From positions 161,787,582 through 161,851,581 of the forward strand of contig NC_073692.1 of assembly GCF_029784155.1 (NCBI RefSeq): a stretch of 64,000 nt of DNA, read 5' to 3'. The translations under genes were made by a program, and so were the position numbers. The notes under the pieces were generated by a model, which saw nothing but the letters and a program-made list of their open reading frames with translations, ran no database searches and was not told the origin of the DNA. Positions within the stretch are counted from its first letter, which is position 1; each line of letters starts with the position of its first letter. Below are positions 45,050 to 56,395 of this stretch, piece by piece. The stretch is from Uranotaenia lowii. Taxonomy: Eukaryota; Arthropoda; Insecta; Diptera; Culicidae.

Positions 45050-46126
45050 CCGTCAAACGGGGTATCATGCAACAGCAGGGTTAGATGCAACATTTATATA
45101 ACACCACACTGAATCAATTTTCAATTTGATGTTTTGTAGTAAAGGTTTCTTTTAATGATTACAAAATGATGATGACATAATTTCTCGCATCTAAAGCTAG
45201 TTTTTTTTTAAGTTTTTTATTAATATTAAATTTGAAAAATCGAGCAATAAATGTCCAACTTTTAACATTTTTTGATGCCGTAAAAACTTTACCGAGTATG
45301 ATGGATTGGCTTGATAATATTACCTACAAACTTTTAAATGGTTTCCTCATGATATACCAACACTGTTGATGTATAAATATTTTTCGAACAATCACTTATT
45401 TTTTTCAAATAAATGTTTTTATAATTCAGTAAGGTGTCTGGGGTAAAATGCAACAAAATGCAAATCAAAGAACCAGCTTGTAAATCTCGTTTCCATGTGC
45501 TGGAATACAGTATGGTTTTTTTTACACTGATAAACGTACCGCGTAAAAAAAACCCGTGTAAAAAAAACCGTGTAAAAAAAACTGTGTAGAAAAAACCGTG
45601 TTTGTTCCCGAAAACCGTGTAAAAAAGCCGTGTAGAAAAACCGCGTAAAAAAACCGTGTAAAAAAACCTTGGTGTATGAATGTTTTACATCACGCGTTTG
45701 TGAACATTGAAATTTCATTCATCCAAACATTTATTTTTATAGTTTCATCTTGTAGAATTTTTCGTAGTTTTATTTAACCCCTTAATGTATGCAGCATCTT
45801 TAATTTAAAAAAAAAAATGCAAAAAATTACTGCAATATGTATTTTCATGCGTAATGGTCTTTAAGGCATCGCAAATATATCAAAAAATATATTTTCATAC
45901 GTTTTTTATTATAAACAAAGTTTGTTGCAAGTTACCCCATTTTCTAAGGTGGGTGTTTTTAGAAATTTAAAAATAACTTTAGAAACCAATAGTTTTTCTG
46001 ACTACGCCAATTTCATGTCCCATCATCCTTGAAACTTTTGATGCATAAGGGTAGGATTGACTGTGAACATAAGTTTATTAGAAGCCATTGAAGTTGGAAA
46101 TTGTTGCATGTTGCCTCAGTTGATGG
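45050..46126. mobile_element. TA-flanked MITE (CCGTCAAACGGGGTAT termini), copy 2 of the 1.0-3.0 kb repeat
   Basis: The left end is TA then CCGTCAAACGGGGTATCATG. The right end, read inward, is CCATCAACTGAGGCAACATG, with TA outside. The shared ATGCAAC block lies just inside both. The body contains TCTGGGGTAAAATGCAAC and GTTGCAAGTTACCCCA. It matches the split repeat at 1.0-3.0 kb. A 14-bp-period minisatellite is inserted at 45508-45671. Confidence 0.75.
45508..45671. repeat. AAAAAACCGTGT minisatellite insert
   Basis: About ten units of roughly 12-15 bp (AAAAAAACCGTGTA and variants AAACCGCGTA, AAAGCCGTGTAG) interrupt GTGCTGGAATA|TGAATGTTTT, which is continuous in the 1.0-3.0 kb copy near 2745. 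The insert begins CAGTATGGTTTTTTTTACAC and ends AACCTTGGTGT, so it may itself be a small TIR element. The minus-strand open frame across it is an artefact. Confidence 0.75.
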
Positions 46127-46128
46127 TA

Positions 46129-47440
46129 CTTTTTTATAGAATTGAGTATGTTATCCTTGAAATTTAAAAACTTAAGTGTGAAAATAAATTGATCTTAACA
46201 ATTATTCCTTATTCAAAACATAGGTTTGTCAAAAATCAAGAATCGGTGATTTAGGTTTTTTTTTTAAACGCTGCGACGTTGCAAAAATTTAACTGTTTTA
46301 CAATTCATGATTCCTTTTAACTTAAAAATTGTCAAAAATATGAGGTTTCTTCCAACTTTTTGAGAGGAATTCAATGCAATTTTCAGATTGAAAATCATAT
46401 TAAAAAGTTGTGAGTTGAACCCGTGTAATTTTTTTAATTTTTTTTTTTCGAAACGTTCAAGACTTTTACTTCAACACTATTAAAGTATTTCTTCTTTACA
46501 AGTTTAACATAACAATGCGCTCTAATAAACGAATATAATGATCTAATTTTTAGCGAAACTAAGAAACTTTGGTCTCTTATAACATAAAAAAAAACGCGCT
46601 TGTTGAACATTTGATTCGAGATAAAACAAACTATCAGAAACATGAAATCCTTATCGATATTTCAAAACAATATTTGTGAATCGTGTAGCAGGTAGTTATA
46701 TGTGATTTGGAGAAAAATCTTGAAAAACAAAACTGCATACTATATTAGGGATATCATAAGTACTCTTTTTAGATAAAAAAAAAGAGCGTACTCTTCTTTT
46801 TGTGAAATTTTACGAAATGTACTCTTTTTTTTTGGTCAAAGGAAAAGTCATAGAAAATTTTCTAATATAAACTAACTTATTTTTTCCGTTACATCAATAT
46901 TATATTCTTATAAATGCAGGAGATCCAACTTTTTATGCATTCGCATTTATTTACACTTTAGTTTTGCTTCTTTAATTGAATGTTTCAAAGGGTGTTACTA
47001 ATGGAAGGAATCACAAGTACATTCACTATTTCAATCGGGATTTTTCGTTTAAAATTAACGCCTTTGAGTATGCAGTAAACTCCTGGACAGTATGCAATAT
47101 ACGTAACAACAGTCTGCTTAAAAGCATAGTGCACAAATCAAAAGCGTACGAAACAGCAATAATGGATTAAAGAATAAAAAACGCCTCTTCGAAAATATAT
47201 TTTGAAAATGCAGTTTTTTTTATCAACTTTGGTGTGCTTTGTCAGCATAAAATCGTAAACTTTGAATAATTCAGTTTAAAATAATATGCATTTGTCATGT
47301 AACTCACATATCTTGCATCAAAGTGGCGGTATTCGAATAACAAAAAACATCATGGTTTTTGAATAAATGGTGTTTGCCTTGTACTCCTTTTATCGTTGTA
47401 GGATATGGTAACCATACATTATATCACTGAACAAAACCTA
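46129..47440. other. Noncoding AT-rich stretch
   Basis: No gene, array or terminal repeat was recognised. Confidence 0.5.
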
Positions 47441-47799
47441 TAGCGGAAGAGGGGGCATAATGCCCACGTTAAGAAAAAAAACCTTGTTTTAGAGTAGGGT
47501 AAAACTGTACAAGACGCACCAGTTAAGCAAAATTGCTATTTACAGATATTCCAATCATTTAAGAACCAAATTGAAAATTGACGACGATTCAGGGATCAGT
47601 GTAACGTAATATCGAAGAGAAAAAATATGATAAAACTCGATTTTGACTATATTTTTGTTAAAAACTAAAACAGCCAGAAAACAAACCATGGGTAGAACGC
47701 CAAAGCAAGTGGACATAACGCACCAAACATGATGGGTGGTAAGAAATGGAACAACGATTATACGGAATGTAACTATTGAAACATCTAATGTTTGATTAC

Positions 47800-47825
47800 A
47801 TGTCATCATATTTTTGTAAACTTAC
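47800..47825. repeat. 26-bp direct repeat, left copy
   Basis: CATGTCATCATATTTTTGTA and the following AACTTA recur at 49440-49465. The pair may be the target duplication of an inserted segment at 47826-49439, or remnants of a tandem duplication. Confidence 0.5.
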
Positions 47826-48251
47826 GATGGAGATCGAAGCAAGCCTTGCTCGGAAACGGTCGTGTTTTTTTTCGGTTGTCGCGTTCGATATTTTCGTCGG
47901 CAATAACTTACAAACAAGAAATATGGCGAAATGTTTCGTTACATTAATTTGTAATGTATAAAAATGGAGTCTCCATAGAAAAGGAGTGATGTGTGAAGTA
48001 ACGAAATAGGAGAGTAGAACTTTAAATCATAGATGTATTATCGATATAAACGGGCCCAGTCTCTATTTTCGGCTGCTGTTGTGCGTTAACACGAGAAAGG
48101 AAATGTGCTTTATGCAGTGTTTTCGAGGTTCCGCGAATCAAACAAAATGCTTCCCGCTGGCAGTGAATATAGAAAAAAGTTATCCCATATAAGAAATAAT
48201 AAAAAAGGAAAATATGGAATATTATGGATGAATCATCCCAAAGGATGAAAA

Positions 48252-48284
48252 TCCCGTACAATAAAAAATTAGTACGGGATGTGA
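48252..48284. other. Short perfect hairpin ATCCCGTAC...GTACGGGAT
   Basis: A 9-bp stem encloses an A/T loop (AATAAAAAATTA) that can pair further (AAT/ATT). Its role is unknown. Confidence 0.55.
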
Positions 48285-49132
48285 GAAAAATGACCGCTGC
48301 AATTCACGCGTGAAGCGCCGAACTCGGAAAAGTGAAAAAGTTTCAAAACGAGTGTTATGATATGAAATGGAAAATGTGAGGAGATAACCTGTGAGCGCTG
48401 ACAAAGGCTAAATTGGCGATTTTTGTTTGGCTTGGTTGCGCGATGTAGTAGTACAAACCACTAAAGTGCACTGTGTGGAATTGAGAAGGGGAGGAAAATG
48501 ATGGTGATGGTAGTTATCTTAGAGCCAGAGAAAAGCCAAGAAATGGAAAAAGGAAGAAATATTGATTAGATTAGTTTAGGTAACAGAAATAGAGTGCGAA
48601 AGAGGATAGAACATGTTTGCTGTTTCGGGTGTGCTAAATGCTGATGTCAAGTTGGCCACAAACCCTGGTGATTTTTAAACTTGGATTGCTTCGATTATAT
48701 TTCCTGAGATTTGCAGTGGGAAGTATATTGAAATGACATAAAAGCTAAGTATATTTTTCCTATATGTATCCTAATTCACCCTTGAGAGGCCGGGGCTGGG
48801 GATATTTTTTTCCATTCTGAATTATTGTCACAGATTGGTATCTTAGCACAGTGGGGCACATGTTTCATGGGAGGCACATTATGGTGGGGAGGGGGAGGGG
48901 GGCGGTTTTGATATTAATCTTTTTTTGTTCTTCTAATATTTCTTTTCAAGAGCGAGCAAAGGCGCTATATCCAAGGTCAAAGACCAGAAATGGTAGTGCA
49001 TTGAAATCTGGAACTCTCAATATTTATTTTTATTTTAACTAACGTGAATAATGTACTGAAATCACTTTTTTTTACACAATAGTTCTTATTAAAAAAATTA
49101 AAAAATTTGTAAGTTTCTTACTTTATTCATAT

Positions 49133-49450
49133 TTAGGGTTTTGGATTTCTATGCAGAAAAACATCATTTCCATCCCCAGAAGGACGAATTCCTCGGACCA
49201 CCATCAAGGAGCACAGGAAGTTTAGCATGAGTGCTCCCAACGTTAGAATATTAGTAGTAGCAATGAAAACGTATGGTACTGTTGTCCACGTTTCTTCCAC
49301 CCTGTGTTCCAGTTGTCTCTGCGTCCAATACTGCACAGTGGGCCCGGCCAAGTTAAGATGAGTAGTAAATGTACTTTTACTACTCACCGGGATGCTGACA
49401 AGATCTGGCTGTGTATGTATCATAAGCATAAGCAGCAAGCATGTCATCAT
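49133..49450 (-). pseudogene. Possible captured gene fragment with 57-nt intron and a membrane segment
   Basis: The minus-strand frame is open for 105 codons and may be two exons. CATCCCG|GTGAGT is a strong donor and CCACTGTGCAG|T an acceptor 57 nt later, with a CTTAAC branch-point-like motif between. Spliced, it reads MMTCLLLMLM...VSIP followed by YWTQRQLEH and, near the C-terminus, a hydrophobic helix (VFIATTNILTLGALMLNFLCSLMVV) interrupted by no charge. It ends in HRNPKP, and an AATAAA lies a few bases after the stop. I do not recognise the family. It lies inside the TA-flanked element, next to a 26-bp direct repeat, so it may be host sequence carried by a transposon or a chance frame. Confidence 0.3.
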
Positions 49451-50569
49451 ATTTTTGTAAACTTATCATTCTTTGGCTAAAAATCATTTAGTATTGCTAA
49501 ACTCATCGAAAATTTCGTTTTTCAAAATACATATAATATCCTTATATATGAAACGCCTTCAAGTAGGCAACGAAATTCAATTTTTTGACCGATATAGCGA
49601 TATCGCGGCAAACATGGCGGCAGATATTTTTTTTCGAATCGAATATTGGTGCACCGTTTTAACTCGAACAAGGACGAAATTTGTTATAATAATGCATTGT
49701 AATCGTAATTTGGGAGTTAGCAAATAAAAAGAATGGCATATTGTTTTGATATTCGGGTTATCTCTAAAAGTTAACAGCATTCAAAATTTGAGCTTAGAAC
49801 ACGTGGTCTTGTGGGCATTCTGTCCCATGATAAAATTTTTAGGAAGTTAATAAAATACAAAAAAAATTTTCATAGTCCTCCGAAAGTGCACATTAGTGAA
49901 TAAACGATAAGCTGTAGTTTCATCAGATTGCGCGGGCTGGTTTACCATAAAACCTACTATGTTACTCATGAAACATAACAAGTTTCACGCAGATTCCATT
50001 AATTCTTCTGTTTCTAAGAACTAAAGTAGTTTTTGTGAATTTTTCATCTATTGAATGATGAAAAAGTTTGTTTGCTACAATAAAAATAAAGAAAAACATC
50101 ATTCGAAGCCGTTGGTTGGTGTATATATGAGAAATAATAGCATGGGCGATCTTACCCCGCTGGTGCGTCTTGTACAGTTTTTCCCTACATTTGAAAAGAT
50201 TAACTTTAATTTTCGATTGTGTTTGAAGTTTGGTTTATTTTTTGTCTAAATCTGATAGTTAGAATAACTGGAAGGTCAAAAAAGGCCACAAATTGAATGA
50301 AGTTTGAAGAGTAGGATGAAAATTGAATTTCAGATTCAGTAGGGGCATAATGCGCATATGTGTGTACCCAATCGTGCCGCTAACGTTAAATAAGTGTTTA
50401 ATGATTCAAGTGCCTCCGAAAGTGTTTGCCAGGTAAATAAACTTCTATTCTACTTCACAGATGGAAAAATGTATTTCTACGCGCAGTGCTGCCAGATATA
50501 CTGAAATTCTTGTGAGTATTTAATTAAATCTATATTAAATTTAGGAATCTATATATATAAAAATGAATT

Positions 50570-50570
<1 letters not shown>

Positions 50571-50638
<68 letters not shown>
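50571..50638. repeat. (CTGT)n microsatellite in the Helitron 5' end
   Basis: About 17 CTGT units follow directly after the Helitron 5' terminus. A microsatellite in this position is typical of some insect non-autonomous Helitrons. Confidence 0.95.
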
Positions 50639-50642
<4 letters not shown>

Positions 50643-50679
50643 TCCCTATAGACTCAGAAACTACTGAACCGATTTGCGT

Positions 50680-51960
50680 GAAACTTGGCAGGTGGGGGTA
50701 TTGGAGGCCGGGGAAGGTTCCTATTATGGTTTGAGACCCCTCCCCCTAACAGGAAGGGGGGTAGGGGCCTCCCAAACAATAGACAATTTTTTGCATAACT
50801 CGAGAACCAATCAAGCAGATGGTATCAAATTTGGCATGGAGTGGTATTTGGGGACGGGGAATATTTCTATGAATATTAGGTACCCCTCCCTCCTCTCAGT
50901 GGGGTGATAGGAAGGGGGGAGGGGGGCTACCTTAGAATTTTTCATATAACTCGAAAACTAATCAAGATATTGGAACCAAATTTGGCATGGGAAGATAATT
51001 TGCTACGAAAAATATTTCAATGACTATTTGAGACCCCTCCCTCTTTCCGGTAGAAAGGGGGAGGGGGCCTCTTTTACATTTTTATACATAACTCAATAAC
51101 TAATAAAGCAAATGGAACCAAATTTGGCATGGGAGGGTATTTGGGAACGTGACATGTTCTTATGATTGTTTGAGACCCCTTCCATCTTCCAGCGGGGAGA
51201 GGGAAGAGGGGAGGGAGGAGTTTCATACAATTTTTACTGCATAACTCAAGAAATACATCAGCAAATGGAACCAAATTTGGCATGGAACGATATTTGGGTA
51301 CGAGAAATGCTTTTTGCATAACTCGAGAATTAATAGAGCAAATGAAATAAAATTTGGTATCAAAAAGTATTCGAGTACAAAAAATACTTTTATGAATATT
51401 GGGTTCTCAACCCGCGGGGAGAATGGAAGAGGGATGGTATTTACTTTCAAGTTTATGCATAACTCAAGAATTTACATCCTAAATAAAACCAAATTTGGCA
51501 TAAGATGGTATTTCAATACGAGAAATTTTTCTGTGTGAAACAATTCCTTTCACATAGTACAGTAGGAGGATTGAATTGGGAATATAGGAAGGAAAGAGGA
51601 AAGCTTTAGTTTACTTTTTTTTTTTACAAAATTCCGAGAAATGGATAAAACATAACAATAAATGGAAACAAATATGACATGGGAAAGTACTTGGTTACGA
51701 GATATGTTTCTACGATTATTATAGACCCTTACGCTTTACAGTGTAGAGAGGAGAAGAAAGGAGGGGGTTCCATATAAATTTTGTTGTAAAGCTTAAAAAC
51801 AATATTTGATACAAGAAGATTTTTCTGAACGAAAAAAAATGGGTATGATTATTAAAGATCATAATCTCCATTCAGCAGGGGGAAGGGAAGGACAGGGGGG
51901 GGGGGGGGTGATCTCTCTTATAAATTTTTTAGCATAAATCCAGAACATATCAATCAAAAA
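50680..51960. repeat. Diverged ~150-bp tandem repeats inside the Helitron
   Basis: Blocks containing GCATAACTCGAGAA, AAATTTGGCATGGGA and GAGACCCCTCCC recur near 50790, 50942, 51083, 51239, 51316 and 51459, with decaying copies to about 51950. G-rich runs (GGAAGGGGGGAGG) mark each unit. The open frames in them are repeat shadows. Confidence 0.8.
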
Positions 51961-52786
51961 CAACCATATTTTATTAGTTGGATAGTTTGCGTACGGTTTA
52001 TTTGGAACCCTTCTTTTTTAGGGCGAAGCTTAAAGTTACAGATTAAAATTATCAGATCTTTAACACAAATCAAGATTCAGAGTATTAGTTTAAGTTATTT
52101 TTTTGTAGCAATCTGAAACCCCAGCTGCAGCTCTCATTTTATAGCAGTTGCTTATGAATTATGTTATATTTTGATTTAAAATAATGCCAACAAAACTATA
52201 AAAATTTGAATAAATTCTGAAAATATCATTCGATTTTGAAAGGTGTAGCAAAGCACACCGGGTCAGCTAGTTTTAAATATATTCGTTTATATTCAAGTTA
52301 TGTTTTCCAATACAACATATAAATATTTATAAAATTATTATGATGAAACTGTATATACATTTTAACAAATATGAAACTTGCTTAAAGATAAACGGACATG
52401 GTGCGTTTTGCCCTACCTAGACATGTTTATTAAAAAACGTTCAAAATAACAGAAAAAATAATTAAATAAGGAATTTTTTCGTTTTGTGATGCTTTTCAAG
52501 ACCCATGTTCATCATTGCAACAGATGTCAGGTAATTTTTTTTTGACGATAGATGCCGTAATTCCTTACGAAATTCAAGGCACAAATTGCAAGGAATATAG
52601 CTTGAAAAATATTTTTAGATTTTTGTAGGGATTAATCGCATATTTGATGCTAATTTTTTGTACAAAAGGTTTCTACTGTTAATTAGAAGGAAATAACGTA
52701 CAGAAATCTTTAAAAAGTGTATATCTAGCTAGATATTGCAGTGGGGCGTTTTGCCCACACTGGGCATTATACCCCCAGTTCCTCTA

Positions 52787-54180
52787 AATCAAGTAATTTT
52801 TAATCGAAAAAATAAATAAAATCGAAAATACAAGATGTGAAATAACTTCCATCTTCCAAAAATTGCTTTTTGGTCTTGTAATCTTTCGGATATTTGTTTT
52901 TTTAGAAAGTTACATAAAATACTTAAAACTTTATTTATTCACCCCTTCGGGGTTTTTTTTTAAATATCGAAAAAAAGGGGGGGGGGGGTTGGTTGACAAA
53001 AGCAGAAATAGATGTTTGTTTCAGCCTAGTAATAAGATTCAAAGAATCTTTGAAGTTTGAAAATTTTATAAATAAACTTTTTTCTATCAAACAAGTTTAT
53101 AAGACTTTAATGGAAAATAAATTTCTAATAAAATTATTCTAAAAAAATAATTCTGTTCTTTATGAAATTTCCACCTCATCGAATGTTTCTAAAAAATCCT
53201 AATCGAACCCCGAATTCACATAAAATCCCACAAAAGATACATTCAACTAAATTATTAAATTAATTGAGTTCAAATATTTAGGTACTAGCACTAGGCCCTT
53301 TGCAAAATTTGAGCTTGATTATACTCAAATAAACCTAAGATGTTCAACATTACTATTGAATATTTTATAAAAAAAATTCAAAATAATTTGAAAAATTTGA
53401 AAAGTCTTTAATGGTATAAATTTTAAAAATAAATATTCGGCCTATTTGGCCTTTTCGACCGAATTTTTGGGCGGTATACGGCGGTACATCTCTAATACAA
53501 ACTTCTTTAAAATCGTTGAAATTCCTTTTTTACAGAATAGGTGAAAGAAGACAAATTGAAAGTTCTCTGACTTTTTTCGCAGAAGTCAAAATAGTTTTTG
53601 GTCTTAGGGAAAGTTGATTACTAATAAATTAATTGAAATCCTTTATTTAATTTTTTTTTGTAATACGTAGTTTAAAGTTTTGTCAAAAAAAAGTCGTATA
53701 TTCTTCAATGGTGTCTACCTTAAACTAATTGAATATTTGGATTCAGGGCACCCAATTTAAGAAAATCATAAGTTCTTTGCACCTCGGAAAAATGTGAATT
53801 TTGTGGCCTTGTGTTTATCAAACTTTCTATGAATGGGGTGTCATGCATTAAGAAAAAAAACACAATATAAAATTGAGGCATTAATTGATATTATGAAGAA
53901 TATTCTATATTTATCTTAAAATTTATAATGAAAATTTCAAATTCGCTATGCTGGTTGGCATTAAACTAAACATCTTCGATTGCACTTCTTTCATAAAAAG
54001 ATTTTCATAACATTCTGTATCATTTGCTAACAAAAATTCGGGGTTAACAGATGCAATGGTTTCACACAAATTGATCAAAAATTTGATGGAGGTGAACAAG
54101 AACAAATATGAACTTGCAATGATTTGTACAAAGTCAACTCTTTGGAGAATTTTAAAAAAAATAGTGTTAAACGATATTAC
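52787..54180. other. Noncoding AT-rich stretch
   Basis: It contains a poly-G run at about 52978-52988 and otherwise nothing recognisable. Confidence 0.5.
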
Positions 54181-54194
54181 AAACATTGAGTAAT

Positions 54195-54517
54195 GATTAT
54201 AATTTTTATGTCCGGCGGAATGAAAACTAGAGAGAATTTTTAATCTTTTATAGAAATTCGAAAGAAAGGTAGATAGTATAGTTAGCTAGTGTTGAGCAAA
54301 GGCGGGACAATTCATGGGAGCTTTTCATCAACATGCCCTCTAGCCTAAAATTTCTACACCTATCAAGCTCTCTCCTATTGGCGCACTAATGCCTGTCTAT
54401 CCACCTTTCTTTCAAACTTCTATAAAAAAATAAAAAATTCTCTCTAGTTTTCATTCCTCAGAACATTCCATTAAAATTATAATCATAAAAATTACGGCGA
54501 TTAAAATCATATAACTT
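54195..54517. mobile_element. Small foldback MITE with ~60-bp TIRs and 12-bp direct flanks
   Basis: GGAATGAAAACTAGAGAGAA at 54217 and its inverse ending at 54457 begin TIRs of about 60 bp. A further inverted pair (ATGATTATAATTTT) lies outside. Exact 12-bp direct repeats, ACATTGAGTAAT, flank the unit at 54183-54194 and 54518-54529 and look like a target duplication, though 12 bp is longer than most MITE classes. The interior of about 120 bp is noncoding. Confidence 0.65.
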
Positions 54518-54530
54518 ACATTGAGTAATA

Positions 54531-56395
54531 ACAAAAATACAATGCAAACGGCAGAATTAAAACAACAAGATAACTTCTTATTCAAGAAAACCGCTAAACC
54601 AAATGCAGTCGAGAAGTAATGGCTGATAACACTAGTATAATGCAATTTTTAACTACGTAAGCTGAAGATAATTTTTAATGTTAAAAAATCTGAAATAAAA
54701 AAAATCTCAGTAGACCATGAAGACACTGACATTTTAAAGATAGAAGATAGAAAACTCAAATATCTTGGACTGCATAACATTATTTTGAAATCTCATTTTT
54801 AAATATTGAAGTGTATTAGTGAAGTTGTAAAAGAAAAACTAATAAAAAAAATGAATTTTTTTAGAGAAAATTATGTTTATCGACAGTTTTAACCTCGATG
54901 GCAACATTTTAGAAATCTGATTCTCTATGAACCATAAATGTTATTTCAAAACCGAAATTTCACTGGTAAATCTCACTCGCTGCAAGCTAAATTGATCACT
55001 AGCATAAAAGAAGATCATATGCCAAATTTAAGAGAATGAATATTTTTCTTAAATTTTGTGTTTTGAGAACATAATGTTCTTGTATGATTATAAATCCAAA
55101 TTATTAATAAAAAAAGTTTAAACCTTTCCATGACCCAGGTTTTCAACGGCGACAAAATATTCAAAACTTGAAAATTTAAAGTACATATTAAACATGTGCT
55201 TGAAAATTTATTAACGTTTCACTTATTTATTTATCTTTTAATTACCTTATTTGGCTCTTTCATTTTTTTAATCTATGAAATGTCGAAGAAGCAACCTCAA
55301 AGCTAAATTTTAATGCGCATCGTTAATTAAATAAGTATTTGCTTTGTTCTTCAATATTCCTTATTTCATTTTTATTAGTAACCCATTTTCCAGCCTGTAC
55401 TTTGTCAGTATAAGCTTTCAATGATGAATTGAAAATGATGTTTTATAAATATTTAATGTAATTATTGTGAAATGATTTTTTTGCATTTTTCTTTAACATC
55501 AGAAAGAATTGGAATATGAAAAATGATTTTAGTATCTCAATTTTGATCACTGGCACTCTTGAAATGAAATTGGTTTTGTTCTTTGCATAAAATTGAGTTA
55601 AATTTCAATAATGTGCTTCAAATGAGTTCTATCAAGTTCAAAAAAGGAATTTCTTTTCACTATCATAAATCTTGTTAAAATATATCTTCAAATTCAACAT
55701 ATTACAGCGGATTTTTTTCATCAAGCCTTCCATTGAGAATGGAGAAAAGGAAATTAATACGATTAATAAATAACAATCATAATCATTTCGCTGAAAATTT
55801 TTTAATCATGATTAGGTTTTATATACCTGATCTAGAAGTTATTTTAGAAGTTACTTTTTAAATCTGGGTTAAAATTAATATATTTTATTTCTGTGATTCT
55901 AATGTTTCTAATTCTGGTTTTATTCAAAATTTAAATTCGATTTTGTTTTCTGAGGTTTCGGAAATATTGATGTTTAATTTGTTAACTTGGCTGCTTGAAA
56001 TTTTATTTTAAAAAATGTGTAGTTCAGAATGAGGAACATCATTTGAAATAAATTTTTGATGACTTGCCGAGAATTACATTGATTCGAAACTTACCCCGAA
56101 TCGGGCTACGAAAAACACGTGCTTCGATCCATCCATGTATCATTGTATAGATCAATGCAAAGTCAGCCTATCGACTTTGCTTCTTCTAGACAGTAATACG
56201 ATGTGGGACAAATGGTCTTGTGCGGCAAGAAGTTTTCTCAAATCACGCTCTTGGCTCATTTTCAACACCTTTCATGCTTCCTTATCTAATCTATCCGTCT
56301 ATAATTTTCATTACTTTCATTTGAAATTCTTCCTATCAGAATGTATAATTCACCGAAATGCCATTAATCATTAAATTAAAAATTAAAAAAAAAAT
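54531..56395. other. Noncoding AT-rich stretch
   Basis: No gene, array or boundary was recognised. Confidence 0.5.

Larger units (their letters stand above)
50548..52270 (+). mobile_element. Non-autonomous Helitron, complete
   Basis: The 5' end is TCTATATATATAAAAATG after A. The 3' end is a hairpin (GGTGTAGCAAAGCACACC, 52242-52259), then GGGTCAG and CTAG, before T. That is the Helitron rule of TC...CTRR between A and T with a subterminal hairpin and no target duplication. It is 1723 bp with no Rep/helicase frame, so it depends on an autonomous partner. The interior has a CTGT microsatellite and about six diverged units of roughly 150 bp. Confidence 0.88.
47443..52784. mobile_element. Large TA-flanked element (GCGGAAGAGGGGGCATAATG termini) with nested insertions
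   Basis: The left end is TA then GCGGAAGAGGGGGCATAATG. The right end, read inward, is GAGGAACTGGGGGTATAATG, with TA outside. TGCCCA follows in both. Internal motifs recur in both orientations: GTAGGGTAAAACTGTACAAG (47494) is inverted near 50160-50190, and AGGGGCATAATGCGC is at 50341. It contains a complete Helitron (50548-52270). Without that insert it is about 3.6 kb. No transposase frame was recognised, so it appears non-autonomous. Confidence 0.65.

Noticed and set aside
45419..45718. 99-codon minus-strand frame rich in FFT/FLHG repeats
   Set aside because: It is the translation of the ACCGTGTAAAAAA minisatellite.
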